Of a stretch of DNA of 33,297 nt, positions 1 through 8,137 are shown one piece after another. The DNA comes from Alphaproteobacteria bacterium (GTDB taxonomy: Bacteria; Pseudomonadota; Alphaproteobacteria; CAAHEQ01; UBA3637). The stretch is taken from assembly GCA_017467335.1 (NCBI GenBank), contig JAFTSJ010000042.1, positions 1 to 33,297 of the forward strand. The letters are read 5' to 3'. A program made the translations under genes and the position numbers. Position 1 is the stretch's first letter. Every line of letters begins with the position of its first letter. The notes below the pieces were generated by a model that saw nothing but the letters and a program-made list of their open reading frames with translations, was not told where the DNA came from and did not search any database.

Positions 1-1689
1 AGAAGTCAATGTCTCGCTTGTGGCAATCGAGAATGGTATGGTGGGTTTTGTCAAAAACGTTTAAATTGTGCCAGTGATGAATTTTATAGAAATAATGGAT
101 CAACACAATTTGAATGCTCAAAATGCAGTGATAATCGTAATAAGATTCTTGATATGTGGGCTACATGGACATCTATGGGGGATTTAACTTATACATGCGA
201 TAATTGTCCAAGTACGGCTCCCCGTTATTCAGTACATAACGGTAGTTACTGTTTACCAGTTTGTGAACAACCTCCTGAAGGGAGTGAAGGAGATACCATT
301 TGTAAAACAGATCCAAGAAGTCCTTTATGTCAACGCAAGTGGCAAAATAGTAATGGTAACTGTTTAGCATGTAATGTTGAAACAACTAAAAATCAACTTC
401 TGATACATGGTACAACTCCACAAGAAATGCATGATTTATGTACGGCTTGTGGTCGCAAAGTTATTGGTGACAAATGTGTTTTGGAAAAAAACAAAACAGA
501 TTGTAAGACCGGTCAATTTTTGGGTAAAGATGGTATATGTTATGATTGTAATGGTAAAGATGGAGTAGCCATTGCTTCAGATGAAATATCAGGATGTACT
601 GCTCGATGTTCAAAAAATGAAAATGGGGAATATGATGAAAACGGCACAATAAAAACACGGGAAGTTTTTGTCAGTCAACAATGGGGGACATTGTGCCGTC
701 CGGTTTGTCCCGATAATACTCTTTATTTTTTAAATCAGCACACAACAGGTTACTGTTTGTCATGTACTGATAAAATAACGAATGGTTATTTTGCGATTGA
801 TGCAAATTCATACAGTGATTGCGAGGATCGTTGCCCCAATCGTGTATTGTACAGTGGACATGGTACATATTGTTCTCCTAAGAAATGCCCTGATAATTAC
901 TATAAAACTAGGTGGGGAACATGTGTTCCATGTAGCAGAAGTAACAGTGGGGACGATGACGTTCAAACCGGAGAAGACGGTTCGACAGATGGAGTAGCCC
1001 TTTGCAATGCGTGTGGGAATCGCATGGTTTATAACCGAGGAACACAGTGGTCAGGAGATGTTTGTTTTGTGATTGATCCGGGGAAGTCTGGTGTTTGTAA
1101 TAGTCGTTGGTCGCATGAATTTCCATCTGATATGAGTGATGATATTATCAAAAAAGCACAACCTTATCTGGATGGTAAACATGATGGTGAAAAGTTTTTA
1201 TCAACCGATGGATATTGTTATGATTGTTCAACACCAACAACTCATACAACAATTCAAGCTGAATGTGAAATGTGTAACAATCGCCGTTGGACAGAGAGTA
1301 GTGGTTATTATGGCCCGTGTTCAAAAGGACTATGTGACAGCGGATTTTTCTTATCAGGTTCATCATGTTTAGCTTGTAGTAATGTGAATAAACCGATAGA
1401 CCCGAGTAAAGAAAATTTGTGTTCATCCTGCGATAATCGCCGTCAAATGGAAATCGGCACACCTGAAACCACGTGGACGGGTTTATGTGTTAAAGAATGT
1501 GCCGGTTCACAATGGCAAGACATTAACGGAAATTGTTTGTTGTGTAGTGAAGGTGGCGACCGTCAAATCGGTACTGATGCTGAATCTCGGCGTTTGTGTA
1601 ATGACTGTGACGGATTACGAGAATCTCAACCCATTTATGGGGGAACGGAAGGGGCAGAAGTCATCGGATACAAATGTGTGTTAAAGTAA
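1..1689 (+). CDS. Cysteine-rich repeat protein, 5' end outside the window
   Basis: The frame is open from base 1, so the start codon lies upstream; 562 residues are visible. About 53 are cysteines, arranged in a repeating pattern: G-x-C-x2-C, a gap of 10-25 residues, C-x2-C followed by NR or a similar pair, then G-x-C-x3-C. I count roughly nine units of 50-75 residues. Aromatic residues and Gly/Asn/Asp are common between them. The pattern resembles extracellular disulfide-rich modules (TNFR, furin-like or Giardia VSP-like) more than metal sites, so a surface or secreted protein stabilised by disulfides is the best guess. No membrane anchor or sorting signal is visible at the C-terminus, which ends VLK. 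The N-terminus, where a signal peptide would be, is not in the window. Function unknown. An internal ATG at 154 is not the true start because the cysteine pattern continues upstream of it. Confidence 0.85.
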   Translation, partial: RSQCLACGNREWYGGFCQKRLNCASDEFYRNNGSTQFECSKCSDNRNKILDMWATWTSMGDLTYTCDNCPSTAPRYSVHNGSYCLPVCEQPPEGSEGDTICKTDPRSPLCQRKWQNSNGNCLACNVETTKNQLLIHGTTPQEMHDLCTACGRKVIGDKCVLEKNKTDCKTGQFLGKDGICYDCNGKDGVAIASDEISGCTARCSKNENGEYDENGTIKTREVFVSQQWGTLCRPVCPDNTLYFLNQHTTGYCLSCTDKITNGYFAIDANSYSDCEDRCPNRVLYSGHGTYCSPKKCPDNYYKTRWGTCVPCSRSNSGDDDVQTGEDGSTDGVALCNACGNRMVYNRGTQWSGDVCFVIDPGKSGVCNSRWSHEFPSDMSDDIIKKAQPYLDGKHDGEKFLSTDGYCYDCSTPTTHTTIQAECEMCNNRRWTESSGYYGPCSKGLCDSGFFLSGSSCLACSNVNKPIDPSKENLCSSCDNRRQMEIGTPETTWTGLCVKECAGSQWQDINGNCLLCSEGGDRQIGTDAESRRLCNDCDGLRESQPIYGGTEGAEVIGYKCVLK

Positions 1690-1814
1690 ATTTTATTATC
1701 ATAAAAGAATGAACAGTTATTATTTTGATAAGCTAATTAAGCAATAAAATATTTGATATTTTGGTGTCTGATTGATACGATAAAAATCGATATAAGAAAC
1801 CGTCTGTTGAATTC

Positions 1815-1868
1815 TTGTCAATTTTTGAACATAATTTGATTGACAAAAATATCAAACTCGGGTACTTG
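1815..1868 (+). promoter_or_regulatory. Inverted repeat with possible promoter before the lipoprotein gene
   Basis: Perfect 8-bp arms TTGTCAAT (1815-1822) and ATTGACAA (1839-1846) flank a 16-base spacer. The right arm contains TTGACA at 1840-1845, a consensus -35 box, but the matching -10 position (TACTTG, 1863-1868) is poor. It could be an operator over a weak promoter that needs an activator. The lipoprotein start is about 20 bases further on. Confidence 0.3.
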
Positions 1869-1889
1869 TAACATTGTGAGAGGTGAAAA

Positions 1890-2192
1890 ATGAAAAAACA
1901 TATTTTATTTACAATTGGTTTTTGTTTGTTAACATCAGCTTGTGCAACAACGGGAACAGATGTTGCTCAAGTGAGTACGATGACAAAACTACAACCATGT
2001 TTAACAGAAAAAGCTATGCAATCATTAACAGATGGTTCATTGTACACAAATGGTTTAACGGCAACGGCTAAAACAATTGCGAACAGTTGCTTGAAATCAA
2101 TGGCTATGGAACGTTTGGGTATTGATGAGCAAACAACTCAGTTGGCAACAACAATTTTGTCCGGTTTAAAAGCAACAACGCCGGCTCAATAG
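1890..2192 (+). CDS. Small lipoprotein of unknown function
   Basis: A 100-aa protein with a classic lipoprotein signal: a basic start (MKKH), a hydrophobic stretch at residues 5-16, and a lipobox LTSAC with the modified cysteine near residue 18. The mature part is about 80 residues, rich in Thr/Ala/Leu and probably helical, with two further cysteines (in LQPCLTE and ANSCLKS). I recognise no domain. A GAGAGG-type ribosome site lies 7-8 bases before the ATG. It sits between the cysteine-rich protein gene and a bidirectional terminator, so it is probably a single-gene unit. A small structural or accessory envelope lipoprotein is plausible. With a cysteine-rich surface protein upstream and a T4SS further on, a VirB7-like role comes to mind, but nothing in the sequence shows it. 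Confidence 0.8.
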   Translation: MKKHILFTIGFCLLTSACATTGTDVAQVSTMTKLQPCLTEKAMQSLTDGSLYTNGLTATAKTIANSCLKSMAMERLGIDEQTTQLATTILSGLKATTPAQ

Positions 2193-2214
2193 TTTTTTTG
2201 TTGATTGCGTAAAA

Positions 2215-2241
2215 AAACACCCTGTCATTGACAGGGTGTTT
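2215..2241. terminator. Bidirectional intrinsic terminator
   Basis: Perfect inverted repeat with 13-base arms (AAACACCCTGTCA and its complement), realistically a stem closed by about 5 loop bases, with A-rich DNA on the left and T-rich DNA on the right. It lies between the convergent lipoprotein gene and rubrerythrin and can serve both. Confidence 0.9.
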
Positions 2242-2256
2242 CGTTTTTGTTGCGAT

Positions 2257-2805
2257 TTAGTAATTTTCAGCCTTAATTTGGAAATAAGCTTTAGCGTGAT
2301 CGCAAACAGGACAAATTTCCGGTGCTTTTTTGCCAATAACGATATGTCCACAGTTGGAACATTGCCAAATTGTATCCCCTTCACGAGAGAACACTAAACC
2401 ATTTTCAACATTGTGTAATAATTTACGATAGCGTTCTTCATGTTCTTTTTCAATTTTACCGACTAAATCAAATAAACCGGCAATGCGAGTAAAACCTTCT
2501 TCCCGAGCCGTTTGAGCAAAACCAGCGTACATATCCGTCCATTCGTAATTTTCACCGGCAGCAGCGTCAGCCAAATTTTCAGCCGTTGACGGAATTTGTC
2601 CGTCATGTAACAATTTGAACCAGATTTCAGCATGTTCTTTTTCATTCGATGCTGTTTCTTCGAAAATTTTGGCAATTTGTACATAACCGTCTTTACGTGC
2701 TTTTGAAGCATAGTATGTGTATTTATTACGAGCTTGTGATTCACCGGCAAATGCTGCCCATAAATTGGCTTCTGTTTTTGAACCTTTTAATGTTGGTGTT
2801 GTCAT
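2257..2805 (-). CDS. rbr: Rubrerythrin
   Basis: Non-haem iron peroxidase that reduces hydrogen peroxide in the cytoplasm with electrons from rubredoxin-type donors. Of 182 residues, about 1-140 form the ferritin-like four-helix domain with the diiron ligands ([22 protein letters not shown]; later EKEHEERY). The last 40 are a rubredoxin-like domain with the two iron-binding pairs CSNCGH and CPVCDH. Length and domain order are those of classical rubrerythrins. I place the start at 2805 rather than at an in-frame ATG 14 codons upstream, because AAAGGA (2815-2820) is well spaced for it and the longer form would overlap the regulator gene. The regulator gene ends 5 bases before this start, so the two are co-transcribed. 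Rubrerythrin suggests a life with low oxygen and intermittent peroxide stress. Confidence 0.96.
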   Translation of the reverse strand: MTTPTLKGSKTEANLWAAFAGESQARNKYTYYASKARKDGYVQIAKIFEETASNEKEHAEIWFKLLHDGQIPSTAENLADAAAGENYEWTDMYAGFAQTAREEGFTRIAGLFDLVGKIEKEHEERYRKLLHNVENGLVFSREGDTIWQCSNCGHIVIGKKAPEICPVCDHAKAYFQIKAENY

Positions 2806-2810
2806 TTTTT

Positions 2811-3194
2811 TTAATCCTTTTTTCCTTGTTGATAACAATGGGGACAAACCCCGTGAAATAATGTCGTATGTTCTTGAATCAATGCTCCGTGAACAACCGT
2901 ATCATTCAGTTGATTCATATAGGGAACGTCAATATCATAAACATTACCACATTGACGACAAACCAAATGATAATGATTGTGGCAATGACTGTCATAGCAA
3001 TCAGCACCATTCGGCATTTGAATATGAAGAACTTGACCTGTTGCAACCAACGATGTTAAACAACGGTATATGGTTCCTTTGCTGACATGGGGACAATGAT
3101 TTCGCACATAATGATAAATACTGTCAGCAGTTGGATGATATAGCATTTTGGTTGCTTCCAGTACATACATTTTTTGTTTTGTATTACGATACAT
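2811..3194 (-). CDS. perR: Fur-family regulator, probably PerR-type peroxide sensor
   Basis: A 127-aa DNA-binding metalloregulator. The winged helix includes [11 protein letters not shown] and the recognition region [19 protein letters not shown]. The dimerisation part has the His-rich metal site ([12 protein letters not shown]) and two structural zinc pairs, C79-x2-C82 and C117-x2-C120. The N-terminus is about 15 residues shorter than in most Fur proteins; an in-frame stop upstream of the ATG rules out a longer form. AAGGAAA provides the ribosome site. Co-transcription with rubrerythrin is the usual arrangement for PerR-type repressors in anaerobes and favours peroxide sensing over iron (Fur) or zinc (Zur) sensing, but subfamily cannot be proved by eye. 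A Fur-like box just upstream suggests it represses its own operon. Confidence 0.88.
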   Translation of the reverse strand: MYRNTKQKMYVLEATKMLYHPTADSIYHYVRNHCPHVSKGTIYRCLTSLVATGQVLHIQMPNGADCYDSHCHNHYHLVCRQCGNVYDIDVPYMNQLNDTVVHGALIQEHTTLFHGVCPHCYQQGKKD

Positions 3195-3202
3195 TATTTT
3201 CC

Positions 3203-3257
3203 TTATCAGTAATTATTCTCAATAAGATATTCTAAGGAAACAAAACAGGCTTGTCAA
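3203..3257 (-). promoter_or_regulatory. perR-rbr promoter with Fur/PerR-like operator
   Basis: On the minus strand a near-perfect sigma-70 promoter is seen: TTGACA (3252-3257), 17-base spacer, TAGAAT (3229-3234). Directly downstream, around the expected start site at 3203-3226, lies TTGAGAATAATTACTGATAA, close to the classical Fur-box core GATAATNATTATC. A repressor bound there would block the operon, as expected for autoregulation by the Fur-family gene that follows. Confidence 0.7.
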
Positions 3258-3298
3258 ATGTTTTTTGTCAGAAACAAGAAATTTTTTTTGAATATGAC

Positions 3299-3327
3299 TT
3301 GACGGAATGAAAAAAGAGATGTATGTT
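3299..3327 (+). promoter_or_regulatory. Probable promoter of the SulP transporter gene
   Basis: TTGACG (3299-3304), 17-base spacer, TATGTT (3322-3327). It is divergent from the perR-rbr promoter, whose operator lies about 75 bases away. The transporter start is 38 bases after the -10 box, with AAAGG as ribosome site. Confidence 0.5.
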
Positions 3328-3364
3328 CGCACTTTCTTAAAAATATTTATCAAAGGTTTGTGTT

Positions 3365-5068
3365 ATGAAGCGATTTAATTGGGCAAAAACGAAAAAGTCC
3401 ATCAAACGGCATTTTACACCTAAAATTGTGGAAATTTTTCGTAAAAAATATACATTGAAAGAATTTAAAAGAGATTGTATTGCGGCTTTGACGGTTTCGG
3501 TTGTTTCTATTCCATTGGCGATGGCTTTGGCAATTGCATCGGGGGTTGAACCCGCACAAGGATTATATACAGCGGTTATTGCCGGATTTTTAACGGCTCT
3601 GTTCGGTGGTTCTCGATACCAAATCGGCGGACCAACCGGGGCTTTTGTTATTGTTATTTTCGGAATCGTACATCAATACGGTTATCCTGCATTACTGACA
3701 ACAATGATTATGGCGGGTATTATTTTAATGATTGCCGGCTTTTTTCGGTTTGGAACATATATTAAATATATTCCCTATCCGGTTATTGTCGGATTTACGG
3801 CTGGTATCGGTGTTATTTTGATTTCAACTCAAATCAAAGATTTATTCGGATTGGATATTGCTGATGTTCCGGCGGCTTTTTTGCCTAAATGGGAATCGTA
3901 TTTGACACATTTACATACAACAAATATATATGCTGTATTGATTACGATTGTTTCAGCCACTTTGATTTTTGGATTTAAAAAGTTTTTACCGAAAAGCCCG
4001 TATTATTTAATTGGCGTAACCGGTGCAACCGTTTTGGTGGTTGTTTGTGGTCTTTCAGTTGATACAATCGGGTCAAAATTTGGCTCGTTACCGCATTTTT
4101 TACCTAAACCACAGTGGGATATATTTAATGCTTCTTTGATTTTTAAAATGTTCCCAAGTGCTTTAACGATTGCCTTTTTGGCCGGTGTTGAATCTTTATT
4201 AAGTGCAAAAGTGGTTGATGGGATGAGTGGGGATAACCACAATTCAAACGTTGAATTGGTTGCACAGGGAATTGCCAATATTGGGACAGCTTTTTTCAGT
4301 GGTATTCCGGCAACGGGAGCCATTGCCCGTACGGCAACGAATTTTAAAGCAAATGCTTATTCGCCGGTTTCCGGCATTATGCAATCAGTGTTTTTGTTGG
4401 TGTTTATGGTTGCTTTGGCTTCGGTTGCACAATATATTCCGTTGGCTTGTTTGTCCGTTGTGTTGATTTTAATCGGATGGAATATGTTGGGATTAGATAA
4501 AATTTATCAGGTTATGGGAGCTCAAGCCGGTGATAGAAATGTGTTAATCGTTACTTTTCTTTTGACGGTTTTTGTTGATTTAAATACGGCTATATCTGTT
4601 GGTTTTATGATGGCAACTATTATTTTCATGCACAGAATGAGTCATGAAATTGAAATTGAAACGGAAGATAAGATGTCTCGTGAAATTTTCGGCGGAGAAA
4701 GTTTACCTGAAAATTTAATGGAAAAGGGGGTTATTGCTTTACGGGTGTCCGGTCCGTTGTTTTTTGGCGGTGTTAATGAAATTGCCCATTTCTTTAATCA
4801 ATTGCGGACTAAACCGAAAATTTTGATTTTGCGTATGGGGCAGGTACCGTTAGTTGATGCCAGTGGGGCTAATTTAATTGTCGAATTTATAAAAAAATTG
4901 GAAAAAGCACATACAAAAATTATTTTGTGTAATATTAAAAAACAACCTCGCCGTGTCTTGCATAATACATTTTTGCGAGAACATTTAGATTGGCATACAA
5001 TTTCAACGGCTTCTAATTATCAAAATGCCGTTAAGATGGCAAAACGCTGTTTGCGTCAAATAAAATAA
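3365..5068 (+). CDS. SulP-family anion transporter with STAS domain
   Basis: Inner-membrane transporter of the SLC26/SulP family (sulfate, bicarbonate, dicarboxylates or related anions). The 567 residues are of normal length. A basic cytoplasmic N-terminus (1-35) precedes about 12-14 membrane spans up to about residue 425. These include the family signatures IPLAMALAIASGVEPAQGLY and the GSRYQIGGPTGAF segment of the substrate site. A cytoplasmic STAS domain (about 445-555) follows, with the usual core (GPLFFGGVNE; LVDASGANLI). Substrate cannot be told from the sequence; sodium-bicarbonate carriers (BicA) and dicarboxylate carriers (DauA) share this layout. No carbonic anhydrase is fused or adjacent. 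It appears to be a single-gene unit with its own promoter and terminator. Confidence 0.93.
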   Translation: MKRFNWAKTKKSIKRHFTPKIVEIFRKKYTLKEFKRDCIAALTVSVVSIPLAMALAIASGVEPAQGLYTAVIAGFLTALFGGSRYQIGGPTGAFVIVIFGIVHQYGYPALLTTMIMAGIILMIAGFFRFGTYIKYIPYPVIVGFTAGIGVILISTQIKDLFGLDIADVPAAFLPKWESYLTHLHTTNIYAVLITIVSATLIFGFKKFLPKSPYYLIGVTGATVLVVVCGLSVDTIGSKFGSLPHFLPKPQWDIFNASLIFKMFPSALTIAFLAGVESLLSAKVVDGMSGDNHNSNVELVAQGIANIGTAFFSGIPATGAIARTATNFKANAYSPVSGIMQSVFLLVFMVALASVAQYIPLACLSVVLILIGWNMLGLDKIYQVMGAQAGDRNVLIVTFLLTVFVDLNTAISVGFMMATIIFMHRMSHEIEIETEDKMSREIFGGESLPENLMEKGVIALRVSGPLFFGGVNEIAHFFNQLRTKPKILILRMGQVPLVDASGANLIVEFIKKLEKAHTKIILCNIKKQPRRVLHNTFLREHLDWHTISTASNYQNAVKMAKRCLRQIK

Positions 5069-5102
5069 TAAATATTTTTCTTTAATATCAAATAGATATA
5101 TG

Positions 5103-5147
5103 TTGTCAACAGAAAAGGATATAAATTATATCCTTTTTTGTTGACAA
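5103..5147 (+). terminator. Long hairpin terminator after the SulP gene
   Basis: Two 22-base arms (5103-5124 and 5126-5147) pair with a single mismatch. The inner part AAAAGGATATAA/TTATATCCTTTT followed by T6 looks like a standard intrinsic terminator. The outer part TTGTCAAC/GTTGACAA extends the stem and overlaps the next promoter. Confidence 0.85.
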
Positions 5148-5169
5148 AATTGTAAAATAGGTGTCTAAT
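5141..5169 (+). promoter_or_regulatory. dapF promoter embedded in the upstream terminator
   Basis: Consensus TTGACA at 5141-5146, 17-base spacer, TCTAAT at 5164-5169 (5 of 6 matches). The -35 box is the outer right arm of the SulP terminator hairpin. The transcript would start near 5176, giving a very short leader carrying CGGAGG ahead of the dapF ATG. Confidence 0.75.
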
Positions 5170-5186
5170 AATAAACGGAGGATACA

Positions 5187-5999
5187 ATGAATTTTACAAA
5201 AATGCATGGTTTGGGTAATGACTATGTTTATATCAATGGTTTCATTGAGAAGTATCCGAATTGGCCGTATTTAGCAAAAAAAATATCTCAACCGCATTTT
5301 GGAGTTGGATGTGACGGTATGGTTTTGATTTTACCGTCCGATAGAGCCGATTTTAAGATGCGTGTTTTTAAATCGGATGGGTCAGAAGGCGAAATCAGCG
5401 GAAACGGACTCAGATGTGCGGCCAAATATGTATATGAAAATAATTTGACAACAAAAACGCATTTATTTTTTGAAACATTTGTAGGTAAAAAGGAATTATT
5501 TTTACGGGAAGAAAACGGGCAAATTACGCTTGTTCAAGTTAATATGGGCATGCCTGAAACGGAACCGTCTGTTTGTTTGGTGTTACCGGATGAACGAGAA
5601 GTGTTTGGGCAGGTTGTTACAACAGGAAATCCGCATTTTGTCATTCCGGTCAGTCATGTTTTTGATTATCCGGTTGAACGTATGGGAAAAATTATTGAAC
5701 GTCATCCTCATTTTATGCAAAGACCCAGTATTGAATTTGTTGAAATTTTAGACAGGGGGCATATTCGTATGCGGATATGGGAACGAGGTGTTGGCGAAAC
5801 ATATGCCAGTGGAACAGGGGCATGTGCCGCAGCTATGTCCGGTATTGATCAGGGTTTTTTAGATGAAACGGTTGATGTGGAATTGTTAGGTGGACATTTG
5901 CAGGTGTCATATGATTCTTTTTATCGGCTTGTTTTAATGGCTGGTCCGGCTGAAACAGTGTTCACGGGAAAATTTTCGAAAGCTTTCTTGGAATATTGA
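5187..5999 (+). CDS. dapF: Diaminopimelate epimerase
   Basis: Interconverts LL- and meso-diaminopimelate in the cytoplasm, the step that supplies meso-DAP for peptidoglycan and lysine. The 270 residues are the normal length. The start MNFTKMHGLGNDYV is the family signature. The two catalytic cysteines are present: C77 in SGNGLRCAAKY and C213 in SGTGACAAAM. Substrate-binding segments GCDG, TGNPHFV and ERGVGET are also intact. A strong ribosome site (CGGAGG) lies 5 bases before the ATG and its own promoter precedes it. The presence of dapF implies a DAP-type cell wall. The last 48 bases of this gene and the 90 bases after it recur as a fragment at 6801, marking a duplication that ran into the neighbouring SPFH genes. 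Confidence 0.97.
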   Translation: MNFTKMHGLGNDYVYINGFIEKYPNWPYLAKKISQPHFGVGCDGMVLILPSDRADFKMRVFKSDGSEGEISGNGLRCAAKYVYENNLTTKTHLFFETFVGKKELFLREENGQITLVQVNMGMPETEPSVCLVLPDEREVFGQVVTTGNPHFVIPVSHVFDYPVERMGKIIERHPHFMQRPSIEFVEILDRGHIRMRIWERGVGETYASGTGACAAAMSGIDQGFLDETVDVELLGGHLQVSYDSFYRLVLMAGPAETVFTGKFSKAFLEY

Positions 6000-6091
6000 A
6001 AATTTTAATAAAAGGATAAAAAATATTTGACAAGGAAATAAAATTATAGCACACTTCTTTTCAAAGATGTGTATTTTTGTATGGAAAAAAT
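5952..6091 (+). repeat. Direct repeat copy 1 (dapF tail plus leader)
   Basis: Begins inside the 3' end of dapF (GAAACAGTGTTCAC) and runs through the intergenic leader to ATGGAAAAAATC. It matches 6801-6942 over about 140 bases at high identity with a few small indels; both copies include AATATTGAAAATTTTAATAA, the segment TTTGACAAGGAAATAAAATT and ATAGCACACT. The second half lies in a roughly 220-base gap before the next gene and includes a TTGACA without a convincing -10 box. Confidence 0.85.
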
Positions 6092-6217
6092 CTGTTCAGT
6101 AAATATAAATATCGGTATGTGATTTTTGAATGGGTAATTTTTGCTGTTTATCGTTGTAATAAACTGTTTTTTTGAAATTATACTGTTTAAATTGCTTTAA
6201 AAAAATGAAAGAGGTCG

Positions 6218-6703
6218 ATGATGGTTGAGGCAGGTCTTTTTGTGATTGTTATTTGTGTTGCTTTCTTTAAATCAATTATTATTGTTCAACAAGGATATGA
6301 ATATACCGTTGAACGTTTGGGGCGTTGTACAAAAACGCTTAAACCGGGAATACATTTTTTAATTCCGTTTGTTGAATTGGTTGGTGCCAAATTCAAAACA
6401 AAAGAAGTTATAGATATTGTGTTACAAAACACAACAAAAGATAATAAGGTTGTTTGTATTGATGCTGTTTTGAAATATCAGATACAAGATGTGTATAAGG
6501 TTGCTTCTTATGAGGGAGATTTGAAGTTGGATATTTTAAATTTGGCTATAACAAATATTCGTTCAATGATTAAAGAGATGGATATGAGTGAGTTAAAATC
6601 AAAATGGCATGACGTGAATCGAGAGTTGTTATCTTTGGTTGAGAAAGAAACAATGTCTTGGGGTATTCAGGTGACACATATTGAAATGAAAGATTTGATT
6701 TAA
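6218..6703 (+). CDS. Truncated SPFH/stomatin-like protein, probable decaying copy
   Basis: A 161-aa protein nearly collinear with the N-terminal half of the intact SPFH protein at 7202. It has one membrane span (residues 3-20), then the SPFH/Band 7 domain beginning [15 protein letters not shown]. It stops exactly where the domain should pass into the coiled coil: the intact gene reads on through [10 protein letters not shown], whereas here about six codons are missing and a TAA follows. The whole oligomerisation region is therefore lost. DNA identity to the intact gene is high at the 5' end and falls downstream, as expected for a relaxed duplicate. GAGG sits before two adjacent ATGs (6218, 6221), the second being better spaced. 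It may still be translated as a membrane-anchored stump, but it is most likely a pseudogene in the making. Confidence 0.75.
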   Translation: MMVEAGLFVIVICVAFFKSIIIVQQGYEYTVERLGRCTKTLKPGIHFLIPFVELVGAKFKTKEVIDIVLQNTTKDNKVVCIDAVLKYQIQDVYKVASYEGDLKLDILNLAITNIRSMIKEMDMSELKSKWHDVNRELLSLVEKETMSWGIQVTHIEMKDLI

Positions 6704-6800
6704 TCAATGATTTGTTTTGATTTTTATGTTGTTCAAAAATAAAATCTTTATGGTTTTGTGCTACTTTTTGTTATCAATATATTTGTAAAAAGGGTTTTTC

Positions 6801-6942
6801 GAAACAGTATTCACAGGAAAATTTTCAAAAATATTCTTGTAATATTGAAAATTTTAATAAAAGGATAAAAAAAAGATTTGACAAGGAAATAAAATTATAG
6901 CACACTCTTTTCAAGGCTATGTTTTTATATGGTCAAAAAATC
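6801..6942 (+). repeat. Direct repeat copy 2 (orphan dapF tail plus leader)
   Basis: Matches 5952-6091. The first about 48 bases correspond to the 3' end of dapF, including its stop codon region, but no dapF gene precedes it here. This orphan tail shows that a segment running from the end of dapF into the SPFH gene was tandemly duplicated. Confidence 0.85.
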
Positions 6943-6959
6943 ATTGAAAACGGGGGTGG

Positions 6960-7190
6960 ATGGTTTTTTATATGTTTAATCTCCCGAAAGGAGTTGCTGT
7001 GACAATTTTCTTTTTAATTATATGGCTTGTTTTGGTTGTAATCAGTATTAAGATGAGTCTTGTTATTGTTCCGAAAGGGGCAGTATATACTGTTCAACGG
7101 ACAGATGGTCATGTGTATCAGATATCAGAAGGTATTCATTGGATTATGTTTGTATCTGAACGTGTTATTGAAAAAAATTTGAGTAAATAA
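6960..7190 (+). CDS. Small SPFH N-terminal fragment protein
   Basis: A 76-aa protein with one strong membrane span (about residues 14-36) followed by the first part of an SPFH domain: [15 protein letters not shown] aligns with [15 protein letters not shown] of the full-length protein. It ends after the first beta strands ([10 protein letters not shown]), where the full protein has EPGMHFLVP. Its stop codon is 11 bases before the start of the intact SPFH gene, and the GGGGGTGG before its ATG may be a ribosome site. It could be a short membrane peptide or, more likely, the remnant of another duplicated copy now acting as a leader gene for the SPFH-NfeD operon. Confidence 0.6.
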   Translation: MVFYMFNLPKGVAVTIFFLIIWLVLVVISIKMSLVIVPKGAVYTVQRTDGHVYQISEGIHWIMFVSERVIEKNLSK

Positions 7191-7201
7191 AGGAGTTGAA
7201 A

Positions 7202-8134
7202 ATGTCTTTAACTATCGGTGTCATTTTAATTGTATTATTGATTATTGTTTTCTTTAAATCAATTGTTATTGTTCAACAAGGATATGAATATACCGTTGAA
7301 TATTTAGGGCGTTATACCAGAACGCTTGAACCGGGTATGCATTTTTTGGTTCCAATCATTGAATCAGTTGGAGCTAAGTTGAGCAAAATGGAACAAGTTT
7401 TGGATGTGCCGTCACAAGATGTTATTACCAAAGATAACGCCATGGTTCGTGTTGACGGTGTTTTGTTCTATCAAATTCAAGATGCTGTCAATGCCGCTTA
7501 TCAGGTTGGTGATTTAAGATTGGCTATTTTAAATTTAATTATGACAAATATTCGTACGGTTATCGGTAGTATGGATATGGATGAATTGCTTTCTCAACGG
7601 GATGTTATTAACCAAAAATTGTTACATGTTGTTGATGAAGCTACAATCCCTTGGGGTGTTAAAGTCACACGTGTTGAAATTAAAGATATTACGCCACCAC
7701 GGGATTTGATTGATGCGATGGCTCGTCAAATGAAAGCTGAACGTGAAAAACGGGCAAATATTTTGGATGCCGAAGGGTATCGTCAAGCTGAAATTTTGAA
7801 AGCCGAAGGGGAAAAACAATCAGCTATTTTAGAAGCAGAAGGAAAACGTGAAGCAGCCTTCCGTGAAGCTGAAGCTCGTGAAAGAACGGCTGAAGCTGAA
7901 GCCAATGCAACCAAAATGGTTTCTGATGCTATTGCCACCGGTAATATTCAGGCAATTAACTACTTCCTTGGTCAAAAATATATTGAAGCATTACAAGGGA
8001 TTGTTACATCACCGAACCAAAAATTGTTGATGTTGCCTGTTGATACGGCAAATGTCATGGGTTCTGTTGCCGGTATTGCTGAAATTGCTAAAGAAGTTTT
8101 GGGAACGACAACAAAACCGACTAAGAAAGGATAA
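7202..8134 (+). CDS. SPFH/stomatin-like membrane scaffold protein (QmcA type)
   Basis: A full-length 310-aa slipin. It has an N-terminal membrane span (about residues 3-20), an SPFH/Band 7 domain to about residue 175, and a long Ala/Glu-rich coiled coil (about 178-255, with repeated EILKAEGEK-like segments) that drives ring assembly. A conserved C-terminal segment follows. Such proteins form large oligomeric cages in the inner membrane and are linked to membrane-domain organisation and control of FtsH-type proteases. The start is the ATG at 7202 with AAGGAG (7190-7195) 6 bases upstream, not the in-frame TTG at 7196, which lies against that ribosome site. The NfeD gene begins 3 bases after the stop, the standard partner arrangement. 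Confidence 0.93.
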   Translation: MSLTIGVILIVLLIIVFFKSIVIVQQGYEYTVEYLGRYTRTLEPGMHFLVPIIESVGAKLSKMEQVLDVPSQDVITKDNAMVRVDGVLFYQIQDAVNAAYQVGDLRLAILNLIMTNIRTVIGSMDMDELLSQRDVINQKLLHVVDEATIPWGVKVTRVEIKDITPPRDLIDAMARQMKAEREKRANILDAEGYRQAEILKAEGEKQSAILEAEGKREAAFREAEARERTAEAEANATKMVSDAIATGNIQAINYFLGQKYIEALQGIVTSPNQKLLMLPVDTANVMGSVAGIAEIAKEVLGTTTKPTKKG

Positions 8135-8137
8135 TGC

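Noticed and set aside
2806-2847. Longer rubrerythrin starting at 2847
   Set aside because: The extension lies within the end of the regulator gene, is unlike the family N-terminus, and a good ribosome site sits before the ATG at 2805.
6038-6056. Firm promoter in the duplicated leader (TTGACAAGGAAATAAAATTATAG)
   Set aside because: TTGACA is consensus, but the TATA-like element is only 12-13 bases away, too close for a standard sigma-70 promoter.
6960-7190. Transposon or insertion sequence as cause of the SPFH/dapF duplication
   Set aside because: No transposase remnant, terminal inverted repeats or target-site duplication is visible around the repeated segment; a plain tandem duplication explains it.
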